Below are positions 1 to 8,125 of a stretch of 9,785 nt of DNA, one piece after another. The notes under the pieces are model-generated. The model ran no database searches and had not been told where the DNA came from. It was given only the letters and a program-made list of their open reading frames with translations. The position numbers and the translations under genes were made by a program. The first letter of the stretch is position 1. Every line of letters begins with the position of its first letter. The stretch comes from an uncultured Leucobacter sp. (GTDB lineage Bacteria > Actinomycetota > Actinomycetes > Actinomycetales > Microbacteriaceae): assembly GCA_937872275.1 (NCBI GenBank), contig CALMSE010000082.1:1-9785 (forward strand). Direction: 5' to 3'.

Positions 1-24
1 GGACGCGCCGAGCCGAGCGGCGGC

Positions 25-1001
25 TCACGAGGCTCCTCCGATGCGGGCGGCGACGGACGGTCGCTGCGGCACGGCTTCCCGCCCGGCCTCGCCGTCCGCG
101 TCGCCCTCTCCGTTGCCCTCGCCCTCCCCTTCATCCTCGCTGCGGTTCCGGCGGCGCAGGTACTTGGCGATGAGCCCGTGCCGGGGCGCGAGCAGCCAGG
201 CGGCGAGGAAGACGACGGTCGCGACGAGCACGATCGTGCCGCCGGCCGGCAGATCGAGGCTCCACGAGAGGTAGAGGCCGACAAGGGCGGATCCCGCGCC
301 GATGATGGGAGCCACGAGCATCATGAGCCCCAGCCGGTCCGTGAGCAGCCGCGCCGCCGCCGCGGGCGTGATGAGCAGCGCGAGCACGAGGATGTTGCCG
401 ATGGTCTGGATCGAGATGACGATCGCGATCGCGACCATCACGTAGAGCACGAGGTCGAGGGCGAACACCGGGAGGCCGGTGGATCGCGCCATCTCGCGGT
501 CGAGGGTGACGGCGACGAACTCCTTGTGCAGCAGGAAGGCGGCGAGCAGCAGGATCGCTCCGGTGACCGCGACCGTGATGACGTCCTCGTCTGGGATGCC
601 CGTGATGGAGCCGAAGAGGAACTGCTGCAGCGAGCCCGCGTAGCCCGGGGCCCGCGAGATGATCACGATGCCGAGCGCGAACGCGGCGACGAAGAAGACG
701 CCGATGATGCTGTCCTCCTTCAGGCGGCGGTTCTGGGAGAAGACGGCGACGAGGATCGCGGTCGCGACGCCCGCGACCGCCCCGCCGAGCACGAGATTGC
801 CCTGGATCACGAAGGCGACCGCGAGCCCGGGGAACACGGCGTGCGCGACGGCGTCGCCGATGAACGCCATGCCGCGCAGCACGACGTAGCTGCCGATCAC
901 GCCCGCGACGACGCTCGCCATCATCGAGACGATGAGCGCCTTCGGCAGGAATCGGAGGTCGGGGTTGAGGAGGTCCTGGATGAAGTCGAGGGGCGAGAGC
1001 A

Positions 1002-1002
<1 letters not shown>
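25..1002 (-). CDS. Zinc/manganese-type ABC transporter permease (ABC-3 family, anchored-repeat system)
   Basis: This is the membrane channel subunit of a metal-ion importer, 325 aa. It belongs to the ABC-3 (ZnuB/MntB/TroC) family: about eight or nine hydrophobic segments cover residues 20-275, and the family motif around GDAVAHAVFPG (residues 49-59, with the conserved His54) follows the first segment. The ATG overlaps the ATPase stop by one base (TGATG), and an AGGAGG box lies 10 nt upstream, so the start is well supported and translation is probably coupled. It is the last gene of the operon. The C-terminal tail from residue 288 is odd: hydrophilic and Glu/Gly/Asp-rich, encoded by a low-complexity stretch near 90-145. 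The role is certain at family level. Zinc as substrate is inferred from the Zur-like operator and the binding protein. It matches what I recall as the 'anchored repeat-type ABC transporter, permease subunit' family. Confidence 0.93.
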
Positions 1003-1894
<892 letters not shown>

Positions 1895-1898
<4 letters not shown>

Positions 1899-2905
1899 GC
1901 CCGGCCCCCCTCGTTCTCCGCGGTCTCTCCGCCGCGCCGCGCTCGAGCCTCGCGCGACCGGGCCTTCGCCCGGCGGCTGGCGACCACGACCACGATGACG
2001 GCGATGAGCAGCGCGGCCACGACGACGCCGACCACGACGCCGACGACGGCGCCGAGGCTTCCGCCCGCCGCGGCCTCGGAGGCCGGGGCGGTGTCGCCCG
2101 CGCCCGCACCGTCTTCGGTCGAGGGTCCCTGCTCGAGCTGCGAGGAGTCGAACTCCATGTCGAATGCGGCTTCGGCGTCGGTGGCGTCGCCGACCGCGAA
2201 GCGCAGGGTGTCGCGCGCGGAGACCTCCGAGCCGTCGATGAGGGTCCCGCTGAACTCGAGCCGCACCAGATAGACGCCCGGCTCGCTGAAGACCCAGTTG
2301 GCGTGGGTGTGCGTGTTGACCTCGATCCAGGAATCCTGCGGGAAGGCGTCGAGCGTCGACCACAGCGGCTGCGGCTCGCCGAAGTTGCCGGCCTGCAGGT
2401 AGACGGAGACCTCGCCGGGTCCGTCGACGCCGAGGATCCGCTGCGTGGTGCCCAGGTTCAGCGCGTCGAGCACTCCGGGCTCCTGCGTGTTCCAGCCGGC
2501 CCAGATCACGCCGGGCCGGCGCACCTGCGGGATCACCCACACCTCCGTGCCGGGTTCGAGACCGAGGAAGGCGTACGCCGGGTCGTCGGGCGCCGTGAGC
2601 TTCGAGGCGTCGTTCACCTTCGCGACGACGTCGGAGGGCATGCGCCAGAAGCTCGGCTGGGAGGTGTCGTCGTGGATCTGGATGATCCACTCCCCCGTGT
2701 TCAGCGTCGGCCCGTAGTCGATGTGCCCGTCGTCGAGCACGACCCGCCCCGTGCCCTGGGCCTGGTTCGGGTCGATGACCTGCTGGAGCCCGTCGTCGGG
2801 GGCATCCTCGGCCGCGGCGATCGACACGGGCAGCACCGCGAGCGCCACGGCCGCGAGCGCGGCCCCCGCGATCCCGATCAGCCTGCTGCGGTTTCTGGTC
2901 GTCAT
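1895..2905 (-). CDS. Membrane-tethered surface protein with anchored-repeat receptor-like domain
   Basis: A secreted protein of 336 aa, held in the membrane by a C-terminal helix. It has an N-terminal signal peptide (basic start, hydrophobic 9-29, cleavage near AAA at 30-32). One receptor-like domain follows at about 53-240. Its first half runs from VVLDDGHID (55-63) to DPAYAFLG (108-115) and IPQ (125-127). Its second half runs from GVIWAGW (132-138) through GPGE (162-165) to THTHANWVFSEPG (198-210). The THTH...W...PG core is what I recall as the actinobacterial surface-anchored repeat domain (TIGR03769). A Ser/Glu/Ala-rich linker leads to a transmembrane helix (about 284-309) and an Arg-rich cytoplasmic tail; there is no sortase motif. 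The ATG overlaps the binding-protein stop (ATGA), with AAGGAG upstream. Because it lies between binding-protein and ATPase genes it is probably a regular part of the transporter. A role in handing metal to the lipoprotein is inference. Confidence 0.88.
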
Positions 2906-4500
2906 GGGTTCTCCTTGTCGGTCGTCGTGCGCCCCGTCAGGCAGTCGCGCACGGACTGCGCGTTGAAGCGCATCATGTCCACGTAGCCGTTCACCTCCGG
3001 GGAGAAGGCGTCGCCGTAGATCGTGCACACCTCGACGCCCTGCTCCCGCGCGACCTCGATGAGCGTCGAGGAGCGTGCGGCCAGGTTCGGCTCGAGGAAC
3101 ACCGCCGGCACGTCGAGGTTGCGGATCGTCTCGGTCAGCCGCTTGCGCTCGGAGAGCGAGGGCTCGACGGAGGGGTTCGAGGTGACGAAGCCCGCGATCT
3201 GCAGATCGTAGGCCCGCGCGAGATAGCCGTAGGCGTCGTGGGTGGTGACGAGGGTGCGCCGCGCGAGCGGCACCTCGGCGATGGTGTCGCGCACTTCGGC
3301 GTCGAGGGCGCTCAGCTCCCGCAGGTAGTCCGCGGCGTTGCCCGAATACTCGGCGGCGCCCCCGGGATCCGCCTCGATGAGCGTGTCGCGGATGATCTCG
3401 ACGTACGACATCGCGTTGCGCACGTTCTGCCAGAGGTGCGGATCGATCTCGCCGTGCACGTGCTTCCCCAGCACCGCCTGGGGCAGCTGATGGATCGAGT
3501 CGCCCGCGCGGCCGAGGAAGCGGTAGGCGGGGTCGCCGGGGATCTCGTGCAGCGCCTTGTTCGGCACCTCGACGACGACGTCCTCGAACGGGAAGATCTC
3601 CTGATGCACGTCGGCGGTGCCGTGCTCGTGATCCGCCACCACCTCGAAGGACCGGGTGTCGAGGTTCAAGGCGACGTCGGAATGGCCGGAGTCGAGCACG
3701 ATCGCTCCCGCGCGGCCCGGCGCGGCGTGCGGGTCCACCCCGACGGCGAAGACGACCTCGCCCGTCGCGATGTCGACGGGCCGCTGATCCTGCGCGACCT
3801 GGAGCCTGCCCTGCAGATCGAGCGTGTAGTAGCCGGGTTCGGTGAAGGCCCAGCTGAGGTGGGTGTGGGTGTCGGGGGGCACCGTCACCGAGTCGTCGAG
3901 GTACCCCCTGGACGCGTCGAAGCCGTCCGAGGAGTCGAAGTAGACGTCGACGTCGCCGAAGCTGCCCGTGAGATAGGCGATGAGCTCCCCCGGCCCGGCG
4001 GCGCCGGTGGCGGAGAGGATCACGTCGGAGGCGCGATCCGCGCCGTAGGCGGCGCCGTCGCCCTTCACCCGCAGCCCCAGCCAGATCGTGTCGAGCGAGA
4101 CGTCCTCGACGAGGGGGATGATCTCGGCGGCGTACTTCACCGCCTCCTCGGCGAGCGCGATGTTCGGCACGCCCTCTCGGAGGTTGGTGTCGAGCGCTGT
4201 GATGAGGCTCTGCTCCTCGAGCATGAGGTAGTTGGTGAAGGCCACGTCGGCGTAGACGATGTCGCGCACGTCGCGCAGCGAGGGCTCGTAGCTGTGGGGG
4301 TCCCCGCCCTCGGGCACGAGGGAGCGCACGTCTGCCCGGTCGCCCGCGACGTTCCGCGCGAGGTCAGCGAGGATCCCGGTGGTGGTGACGACGCTGATGC
4401 GGCCGTCGCCCGCTCCGCCCCGGTCCACGGGCGCGCAGCCTCCGAGCAGCACTGCCGCGAGCGCGCAGGTGAGCGCGGTGCTGAGGAATCGGTATCGCAC
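2902..4500 (-). CDS. ZnuA-like zinc-binding lipoprotein with an inserted anchored-repeat domain
   Basis: The substrate-binding subunit of the importer, 532 aa, against about 300 for ordinary ZnuA/PsaA proteins (cluster A-I). A lipoprotein signal ends in LGGC (Cys22). The ZnuA fold is split. The N-terminal part (about 34-130) has GGDPHSYEP with ligand His69. The C-terminal part (about 345-520) has DPHLW (His355), THDAYGYL (His421) and YGDAFSP (Asp497). His at the third position suggests zinc; manganese proteins usually have Glu there. Residues 135-342 are an insert at the place of the ZnuA His-rich loop. It contains the THTHLSWAFTEPG core (211-223) and a His-rich stretch (H291, H293, H299, H318, H337, H347, H349). 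The GTG start at 4500 is chosen because it opens the signal peptide and follows GGAAAG by six bases; the frame stays open far upstream but that part looks non-coding. Matches what I recall as 'anchored repeat ABC transporter, substrate-binding protein'. Confidence 0.93.
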   Translation of the reverse strand: MRYRFLSTALTCALAAVLLGGCAPVDRGGAGDGRISVVTTTGILADLARNVAGDRADVRSLVPEGGDPHSYEPSLRDVRDIVYADVAFTNYLMLEEQSLITALDTNLREGVPNIALAEEAVKYAAEIIPLVEDVSLDTIWLGLRVKGDGAAYGADRASDVILSATGAAGPGELIAYLTGSFGDVDVYFDSSDGFDASRGYLDDSVTVPPDTHTHLSWAFTEPGYYTLDLQGRLQVAQDQRPVDIATGEVVFAVGVDPHAAPGRAGAIVLDSGHSDVALNLDTRSFEVVADHEHGTADVHQEIFPFEDVVVEVPNKALHEIPGDPAYRFLGRAGDSIHQLPQAVLGKHVHGEIDPHLWQNVRNAMSYVEIIRDTLIEADPGGAAEYSGNAADYLRELSALDAEVRDTIAEVPLARRTLVTTHDAYGYLARAYDLQIAGFVTSNPSVEPSLSERKRLTETIRNLDVPAVFLEPNLAARSSTLIEVAREQGVEVCTIYGDAFSPEVNGYVDMMRFNAQSVRDCLTGRTTTDKENP

Positions 4501-4538
4501 GGGTTCTTTCCGGTTGGGAGGCGGGGGAGGAACGGAAC

Positions 4539-4575
4539 GGCGGGCGACGATCCAGTGAGGGGATCGCCGCCCGCC
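4539..4575 (-). terminator. Strong intercistronic stem-loop (candidate attenuator or processing site)
   Basis: Two 15-nt arms (4539-4553 and 4561-4575) are complementary around a 7-nt loop. The only imperfect pair, 4547 with 4567, is A-C on the plus strand but U-G in the minus-strand RNA, so the stem is complete only in the transcribed sense. It lies in the 83-bp gap between the surface-protein stop and the lipoprotein GTG. No U-tract follows (the RNA continues guuccguuccucc), so complete intrinsic termination is unlikely. Partial termination, or protection of the upstream mRNA after cleavage, would let the surface protein be made in excess over the transporter. The function is inferred; the structure is seen. 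Confidence 0.6.
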
Positions 4576-4583
4576 GCCCGTGC

Positions 4584-6869
4584 TCAGTCCTCGATCGCCC
4601 GGGTGCGGCGGCGGGCAACCATCAGTGCCGCACCGGCTGCGAGGATGAGCAGCGCCGCGCCGCCGATGGCGTACAGCGGCAGATCGGCGCCGGTCGTCGC
4701 GAGTCCGCCGCCCGGAGCGGTGCCAGCGGCGCCGGTGCTCGCCGAGGTGACCTGCACGGACTGCCAGCCGATGAGCGAGCCCGCCGCGTCGAACACGGCG
4801 ATGCGATGCGCACCGGGCGCGGCGTCGGCCGGGATCCGGACGAGGATCGTGCCGTTGTCGGCCACCTGCTGCCAGTCGCCGCCGAGCAGCACGGGCGTCG
4901 AGAACATCCAGGCCGCGACCCACCGGCCCGCGTGCTCGGTGCCCTCGCCGATCTGCACGGTGACGGTTCCGCCCTGCGCGACGGTGCTCTTGTCGAGTTC
5001 GATGCCGCCGGCGGGGATGCCGTCGAGCACGGTCTCGGCGGGCTCGACCGGCGCATGGTCCGGCTTCTCGTCGCCCGGCTCCTCGCCGTGGTGGTCGTCG
5101 ATCTCGATGACGACCGGGGTGCTCTCGGCGATCACAGCGTGGTCGTGGTCGTAGAGGCGCACGATGATCTCGGCATCCGCATCCTCGGCAGTGACCGTGT
5201 ACGCCAGGTTCGCGGTGAGGGCGCCGGGGATCACCGCGAAGCTCTCGTCGCCCGCGCGCTTGACGAACCAGTGGTAGTGGTTCTCGCCGGTCTCCGGATC
5301 CTGCACCGCTGTGAGATTCGCGACATCCCCCGTGTGGTAGTGATGCGCGAGACCCGCGATGCTGAGCGTCGTCTCGACGGGCTCCTCGCCGTGGTGGTCG
5401 TCGATCTCGATCTCGACCGGGGCGGAGGCGACGTACGGCGCGCCGTCGTCGAAGGCGAGTCGCGCGCGCACGAGGGCGCCCTCGAGCTCTTCGGTGACCT
5501 CGAAGGAGTGGGCGGCGGTGCTTGCTCCGTCGACCGCGGTCCATCCGGTCTCACCCGCGCGCTGCACCTCCCAGACCCAGTTGGTCAGCACCGAGGCCGG
5601 TGAGACGCTCGCCGTCAGGCTGGCGGTGTCGCCGGTGTGGTAGTGGCCGGCAGCGCCCGAAACGGTCACGATGTTGAAGGGCGCGGCGCCGTGGTCGTCG
5701 ATGTCGATCGTGATCGCCGGGGCGACCGCGAGCTCGGTCGCGCCGTCGGCGGCGAGCAGCCGGGCCGTGACCTGCGCATTGTCGAGCGCCTGCTCGGCGG
5801 CGAGCGTCAGCGCGGCGCCGGTCTCACCCTCGACCTTCACCGGCGCGGGCTGGTCCACGCGCTGCACGAACCACTCGTAGCTGCCGTCGGTCACCTCGGG
5901 GGTCGCTGAGACGGTGAGCGGGATCGGGCTGCCCTGGTGGTAGTGATGCGCGGGGTTGACGATGGCGATGGCCTGCGGGGCAGGCGCCTCGTACTCGAAG
6001 TTCCAGCTCGACTCCGCGCCCTCGGCGAGGTCGAAGCCGAGCGCGGGCGTCGCGCTCACGGCGAAGGTCTCGCCGTCGTCCAGCGTGTACGGTCCCGGGG
6101 CGAGCGGGTTGCCGGCGCCGTCGGTGTAGGCGACCCAGTCCTGCGCTGGGATCGTGACGGTGCTGCCGTCCTGCGTCGGAGTCTCCGGCGTCAGCTGCGT
6201 CCGCTCGGCCACCACGAAGGTGTAGGTCGCCGACTGGCTGCTGCCGGCGGCACCGTTGCCGGCGGTGACGTCTGCGCGCACCGTGAACTTGTACGTGCCC
6301 GGAGCCGTGAAGGCCCAGTTCGCGTGCGTGTGCGCCGGATACGGCTGCGAGATGGTGTTCGGGAGCGTGTACCCGCTTCCACCCTTCATCAGCGACGCGG
6401 GCTGTCCGAAGCCGCCCTGGGTCCAGAGGAACACCTCTCCGGGACCGTCGACCGCGCTCACGACGATGTCGGTATCGGCTCCGGGGAACACCGAGGTGAT
6501 CCCCTGGGTGTCCCAGCCCGGCCAGATGAGAGTGTGGTCCTGCGTCAGCGGGAGCAGGTAGATGCTCGACGGCATGCCCGGCAGGTATCCCTCGGGCACG
6601 GTGAGCTGAGCCGCGGGCTTCACGAAGAGCTCCACCGACTCCGGCGTGCGCAGCACGTGCGAGCCGGTGACGTCCTCCTTCAGGGCGAGTCGGAGGGAGC
6701 CGTCATCGTCGAGGACCGGGTTGAATGCATCGATGTGCCCGGTCTCGAGCCTGATCGGGGCCTCCAGTATCCCGTCGGCGGCGTAGGCCTGTGCGGGGGC
6801 GAGGAGTGCCCCCGCCATGGCAAGGGCGACGGCGATCGCCCCTGTCCGTTTGCGAGTGCGCAGATTCAT
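4584..6869 (-). CDS. Sortase-anchored, His-rich surface protein of the zinc-uptake locus
   Basis: A cell-wall protein of 761 aa, probably a surface receptor for the adjacent zinc transporter. In order: signal peptide (1-30, cleavage after AYA); a receptor-like domain (about 33-222) with LETGHID (41-47), LIWPGW (114-119), GPGE (142-145) and the AHTHANWAFTAPG core (179-191); a short beta-rich linker region (223-298); three His-rich ~100-aa repeats (299-598); a further domain with DKSTVAQGGTVTV (626-638) of adhesin-like look; then the LATTG motif (723-727), a hydrophobic helix (730-752) and an RRRTR tail. LAXTG is the motif of class E sortases in GC-rich actinobacteria. The ATG at 6869 is preferred because it opens a good signal peptide with GGAAAGG upstream; a GTG at 6902 in frame lies against the Zur palindrome. 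It is the first gene after that operator. It resembles what I recall as the 'ABC transporter-associated repeat protein' family. Metal binding is inferred from the His content. Confidence 0.88.
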   Translation of the reverse strand: MNLRTRKRTGAIAVALAMAGALLAPAQAYAADGILEAPIRLETGHIDAFNPVLDDDGSLRLALKEDVTGSHVLRTPESVELFVKPAAQLTVPEGYLPGMPSSIYLLPLTQDHTLIWPGWDTQGITSVFPGADTDIVVSAVDGPGEVFLWTQGGFGQPASLMKGGSGYTLPNTISQPYPAHTHANWAFTAPGTYKFTVRADVTAGNGAAGSSQSATYTFVVAERTQLTPETPTQDGSTVTIPAQDWVAYTDGAGNPLAPGPYTLDDGETFAVSATPALGFDLAEGAESSWNFEYEAPAPQAIAIVNPAHHYHQGSPIPLTVSATPEVTDGSYEWFVQRVDQPAPVKVEGETGAALTLAAEQALDNAQVTARLLAADGATELAVAPAITIDIDDHGAAPFNIVTVSGAAGHYHTGDTASLTASVSPASVLTNWVWEVQRAGETGWTAVDGASTAAHSFEVTEELEGALVRARLAFDDGAPYVASAPVEIEIDDHHGEEPVETTLSIAGLAHHYHTGDVANLTAVQDPETGENHYHWFVKRAGDESFAVIPGALTANLAYTVTAEDADAEIIVRLYDHDHAVIAESTPVVIEIDDHHGEEPGDEKPDHAPVEPAETVLDGIPAGGIELDKSTVAQGGTVTVQIGEGTEHAGRWVAAWMFSTPVLLGGDWQQVADNGTILVRIPADAAPGAHRIAVFDAAGSLIGWQSVQVTSASTGAAGTAPGGGLATTGADLPLYAIGGAALLILAAGAALMVARRRTRAIED
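5077..5411 (-). repeat. 32-bp exact direct repeat at the ends of two His-rich repeats
   Basis: Positions 5077-5108 and 5380-5411 are identical over 32 bases and 303 bp apart, exactly one 101-aa repeat. They encode the IEIDDHHGEEP segment that closes repeats 2 and 3. The DNA identity points to a fairly recent duplication or gene conversion within the gene. Confidence 0.9.
5085..5975 (-). repeat. Three His-rich ~100-aa Ig-like protein repeats
   Basis: Within the wall protein, three units follow each other at about residues 299-394, 395-494 and 495-595. Each has an (H/G)HYHxG motif near its start (308-313, 408-413, 509-514), a W-x-V-x-R strand in the middle (333-337, 433-437, 534-538) and an acidic/His close, DIDDHG or EIDDHHGEE (389-394, 488-496, 589-597). 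Spacing of the HYH motifs is 100 and 101 residues. The repeat with the most His (unit 3) also has HYHW (531-534) and DHDH (574-577). An Ig-like beta fold is inferred from the strand pattern. Clustered His next to Asp/Glu suggests zinc binding at the cell surface. Confidence 0.85.
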
Positions 6870-6900
6870 AGATGCAGCCTTTCCGATGCGTGCAATATCC

Positions 6901-6921
6901 ACCGTTAATAATGATAACGGT
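6901..6921. promoter_or_regulatory. Second palindrome overlapping the Zur box
   Basis: accgtta (6901-6907) and taacggt (6915-6921) are perfect inverted arms around a 7-bp centre, so a second dyad is centred at 6911, eight bases from the centre of the main palindrome. Fur-family proteins, including E. coli Zur, can bind as two dimers on overlapping sites. That this is such a site is inference; it may be a by-product of the repeated taac/gtta bases. Confidence 0.4.
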
Positions 6922-6929
6922 TATCATTA
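6909..6929 (-). promoter_or_regulatory. Zur-type operator in the promoter of the zinc-uptake operon
   Basis: A perfect 21-bp palindrome centred on 6919, with a 7-1-7 core TGATAAC-G-GTTATCA at 6912-6926. It lies in the only AT-rich patch of an otherwise very GC-rich window, 40 bp upstream of the surface-protein ATG. The 7-1-7 form is typical of Fur-family sites. The downstream zinc-type transporter makes Zur the most likely regulator, with repression when zinc is plentiful. Read on the minus strand, a -10-like TATCAT or TATTAA falls within or beside the palindrome and a poor -35 (CTGCAA) lies upstream, so bound protein would block RNA polymerase. Promoter elements are weakly supported; the operator is strong. 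Confidence 0.85.
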
Positions 6930-7090
6930 CTGTTGCAGATGCATCGAAAACTCGCAACTCGGACGCGCCCGGCCGGCGCAGGAGGAGGTCCCCTCCGCCG
7001 AAGCGGCGCCCGGCGGAGCGCCCCGCCCTCGCCGCCGGACGAGCGGATCGGGAACGCGGAAACCGGCGGTCACGGGGTCGGGAAAGACGT
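6930..7090. other. Intergenic stretch between prs and the zinc operon, nothing recognised
   Basis: Upstream of the Zur box and downstream of the prs stem-loop. GC-rich, with short imperfect inverted repeats (for example ggaggaggtcccctcc near 6980-6995), but no convincing small gene, RNA or second promoter on either strand. Confidence 0.5.
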
Positions 7091-7123
7091 CTGCGCCCCG
7101 GCTCGAGGAGAGACGGGGCGCAG
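7091..7123 (-). terminator. Probable terminator of the glmU-prs operon
   Basis: Perfect 10-bp arms ctgcgccccg (7091-7100) and cggggcgcag (7114-7123) around a 13-nt loop, 24 bp past the prs stop codon. In the minus-strand RNA the stem is followed by acgucuuucc, a short broken U-run, which is common for terminators in GC-rich actinobacteria. No other gene lies between it and the zinc-operon promoter. Confidence 0.65.
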
Positions 7124-7147
7124 CGCGAGAAGGAAGGGAGGCGCGGC

Positions 7148-8125
7148 CTATGCGGCGCCCTCGAACATGCTCGTCACCGAGCCGTCCTCGAAGACCTCGT
7201 GGATGGCCTGCGCGAGCAGCGGCGCGATCGAGAGCACGGTGAGCTTGTCGAAGCGCTTCTCGGGCGGCAGCGGCAGGGTGTCGGTGACCACCACCTGGTC
7301 GATGAAGTCCTGCGAGAGGTACTCGATGGCGCGCCCCGAGAAGATCGCGTGCGTGCACGCGATCGTGACGCCCCTCGCACCGTTGTCCTTGAGCGCTTGC
7401 GCGGCCTTCGAGATCGTGCCGCCCGTGTCGATCATGTCGTCGACGAGCACGCACCAGCGATCCTTCACCTCGCCCACGATGCCGTGCACCGAGGCCTCGT
7501 TCGGCACGAGCGGATCGCGGCGCTTGTGGATGATCGCGAGCGGGGCGCCGAGCTTGTCGCTCCAGATGTCGGCGACGCGCACGCGGCCCATGTCGGGCGA
7601 CACCACGGTGAGGTCGTCGCGGTCGATCGTCTTCCTGAAGTGGTCGAGCAGCACCGGCATCGCGAAGAGGTGATCGACCGGGCCGTCGAAGAAGCCCTGG
7701 ATCTGCGGGGCGTGCAGGTCGACCGACATGATGCGGTCGGCGCCGGCGGCCTTGAAGAGGTCGGCGACGAGGCGCGCCGAGATGGGTTCGCGGCCGCGGC
7801 CCTTCTTGTCCTGGCGCGAGTAGGGGTAGAACGGGGCCACGACGGTGATGCGCTTGGCCGAGGCCCGCTTCAGCGCGTCGACCATGATGAGCTGCTCCAT
7901 GAGCCACTCGTTGATGGGGTGCGTGTGCGACTGGATCACGAAGGCGTCGCAGCCGCGCACGCTCTCGTCGAAGCGCGCGTAGAGCTCGCCGTTGGCGAAG
8001 GTGCGCGCGTCGGTCGGCACCAGCTCGGCCCCCAGTTCGGCTGCGACGCGCTCCGCCAGCTCCGGGTACGCCCGGCCCGAAATGAGCACCAGCTTCTTCT
8101 GGCCGGCCATCTCGATCGCGCTCAT
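7148..8125 (-). CDS. prs: Ribose-phosphate pyrophosphokinase (PRPP synthase)
   Basis: Makes PRPP from ribose 5-phosphate and ATP for nucleotide, His and Trp synthesis, and in actinobacteria also for decaprenyl-phosphate arabinose precursors. The 325-aa length is normal for class I. Visible signatures: FANGE (43-47), the flexible ATP-binding region APFYPYSRQDKK (97-108), VDLHAPQIQGFF (135-146) with the conserved His138, VVSPDMGRVR (174-183) and the PRPP-binding loop VLVDDMIDTGGT (226-237). The ATG at 8125 overlaps the glmU stop (ATGA) and has AAGGAG eight bases upstream, which favours it over the internal Met6. It is probably co-transcribed with glmU, a common actinobacterial pairing. The protein ends at TAG, followed by a stem-loop. 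Nothing unusual seen. Confidence 0.97.
   Translation of the reverse strand: MSAIEMAGQKKLVLISGRAYPELAERVAAELGAELVPTDARTFANGELYARFDESVRGCDAFVIQSHTHPINEWLMEQLIMVDALKRASAKRITVVAPFYPYSRQDKKGRGREPISARLVADLFKAAGADRIMSVDLHAPQIQGFFDGPVDHLFAMPVLLDHFRKTIDRDDLTVVSPDMGRVRVADIWSDKLGAPLAIIHKRRDPLVPNEASVHGIVGEVKDRWCVLVDDMIDTGGTISKAAQALKDNGARGVTIACTHAIFSGRAIEYLSQDFIDQVVVTDTLPLPPEKRFDKLTVLSIAPLLAQAIHEVFEDGSVTSMFEGAA

Noticed and set aside
3238..5154. Long open frame on the plus strand opposite the lipoprotein and surface-protein genes
   Set aside because: It mirrors the GC-rich codon pattern of the minus-strand genes, has a low-complexity Val/Arg/Gly/Asp composition, and spans two well-supported genes. The same applies to 178-1152, 1296-2273, 5937-6908 and 6872-8296 on the plus strand.
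4501..5544. N-terminal extension of the lipoprotein frame up to 5544
   Set aside because: The added part is Arg-rich out-of-frame translation of the wall-protein gene and would bury the lipoprotein signal peptide inside the protein.
6867..6902. GTG start at 6902 for the wall protein
   Set aside because: It would add 11 residues before the signal peptide, has no ribosome-binding site, and lies next to the operator and likely promoter. The ATG at 6869 fits better.
6909..6929. DtxR/IdeR or MntR operator instead of Zur
   Set aside because: DtxR-type sites follow a TTAGGTTAG-like pattern that is absent here. Fur itself cannot be excluded by sequence alone, but the downstream HHH-D binding protein points to zinc.
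6884..6946. Larger inverted repeat (cgatgc...gcatcg and tgcaa...ttgca) around the Zur box
   Set aside because: The arms are short, interrupted and not symmetric about the operator centre, so they are probably chance.
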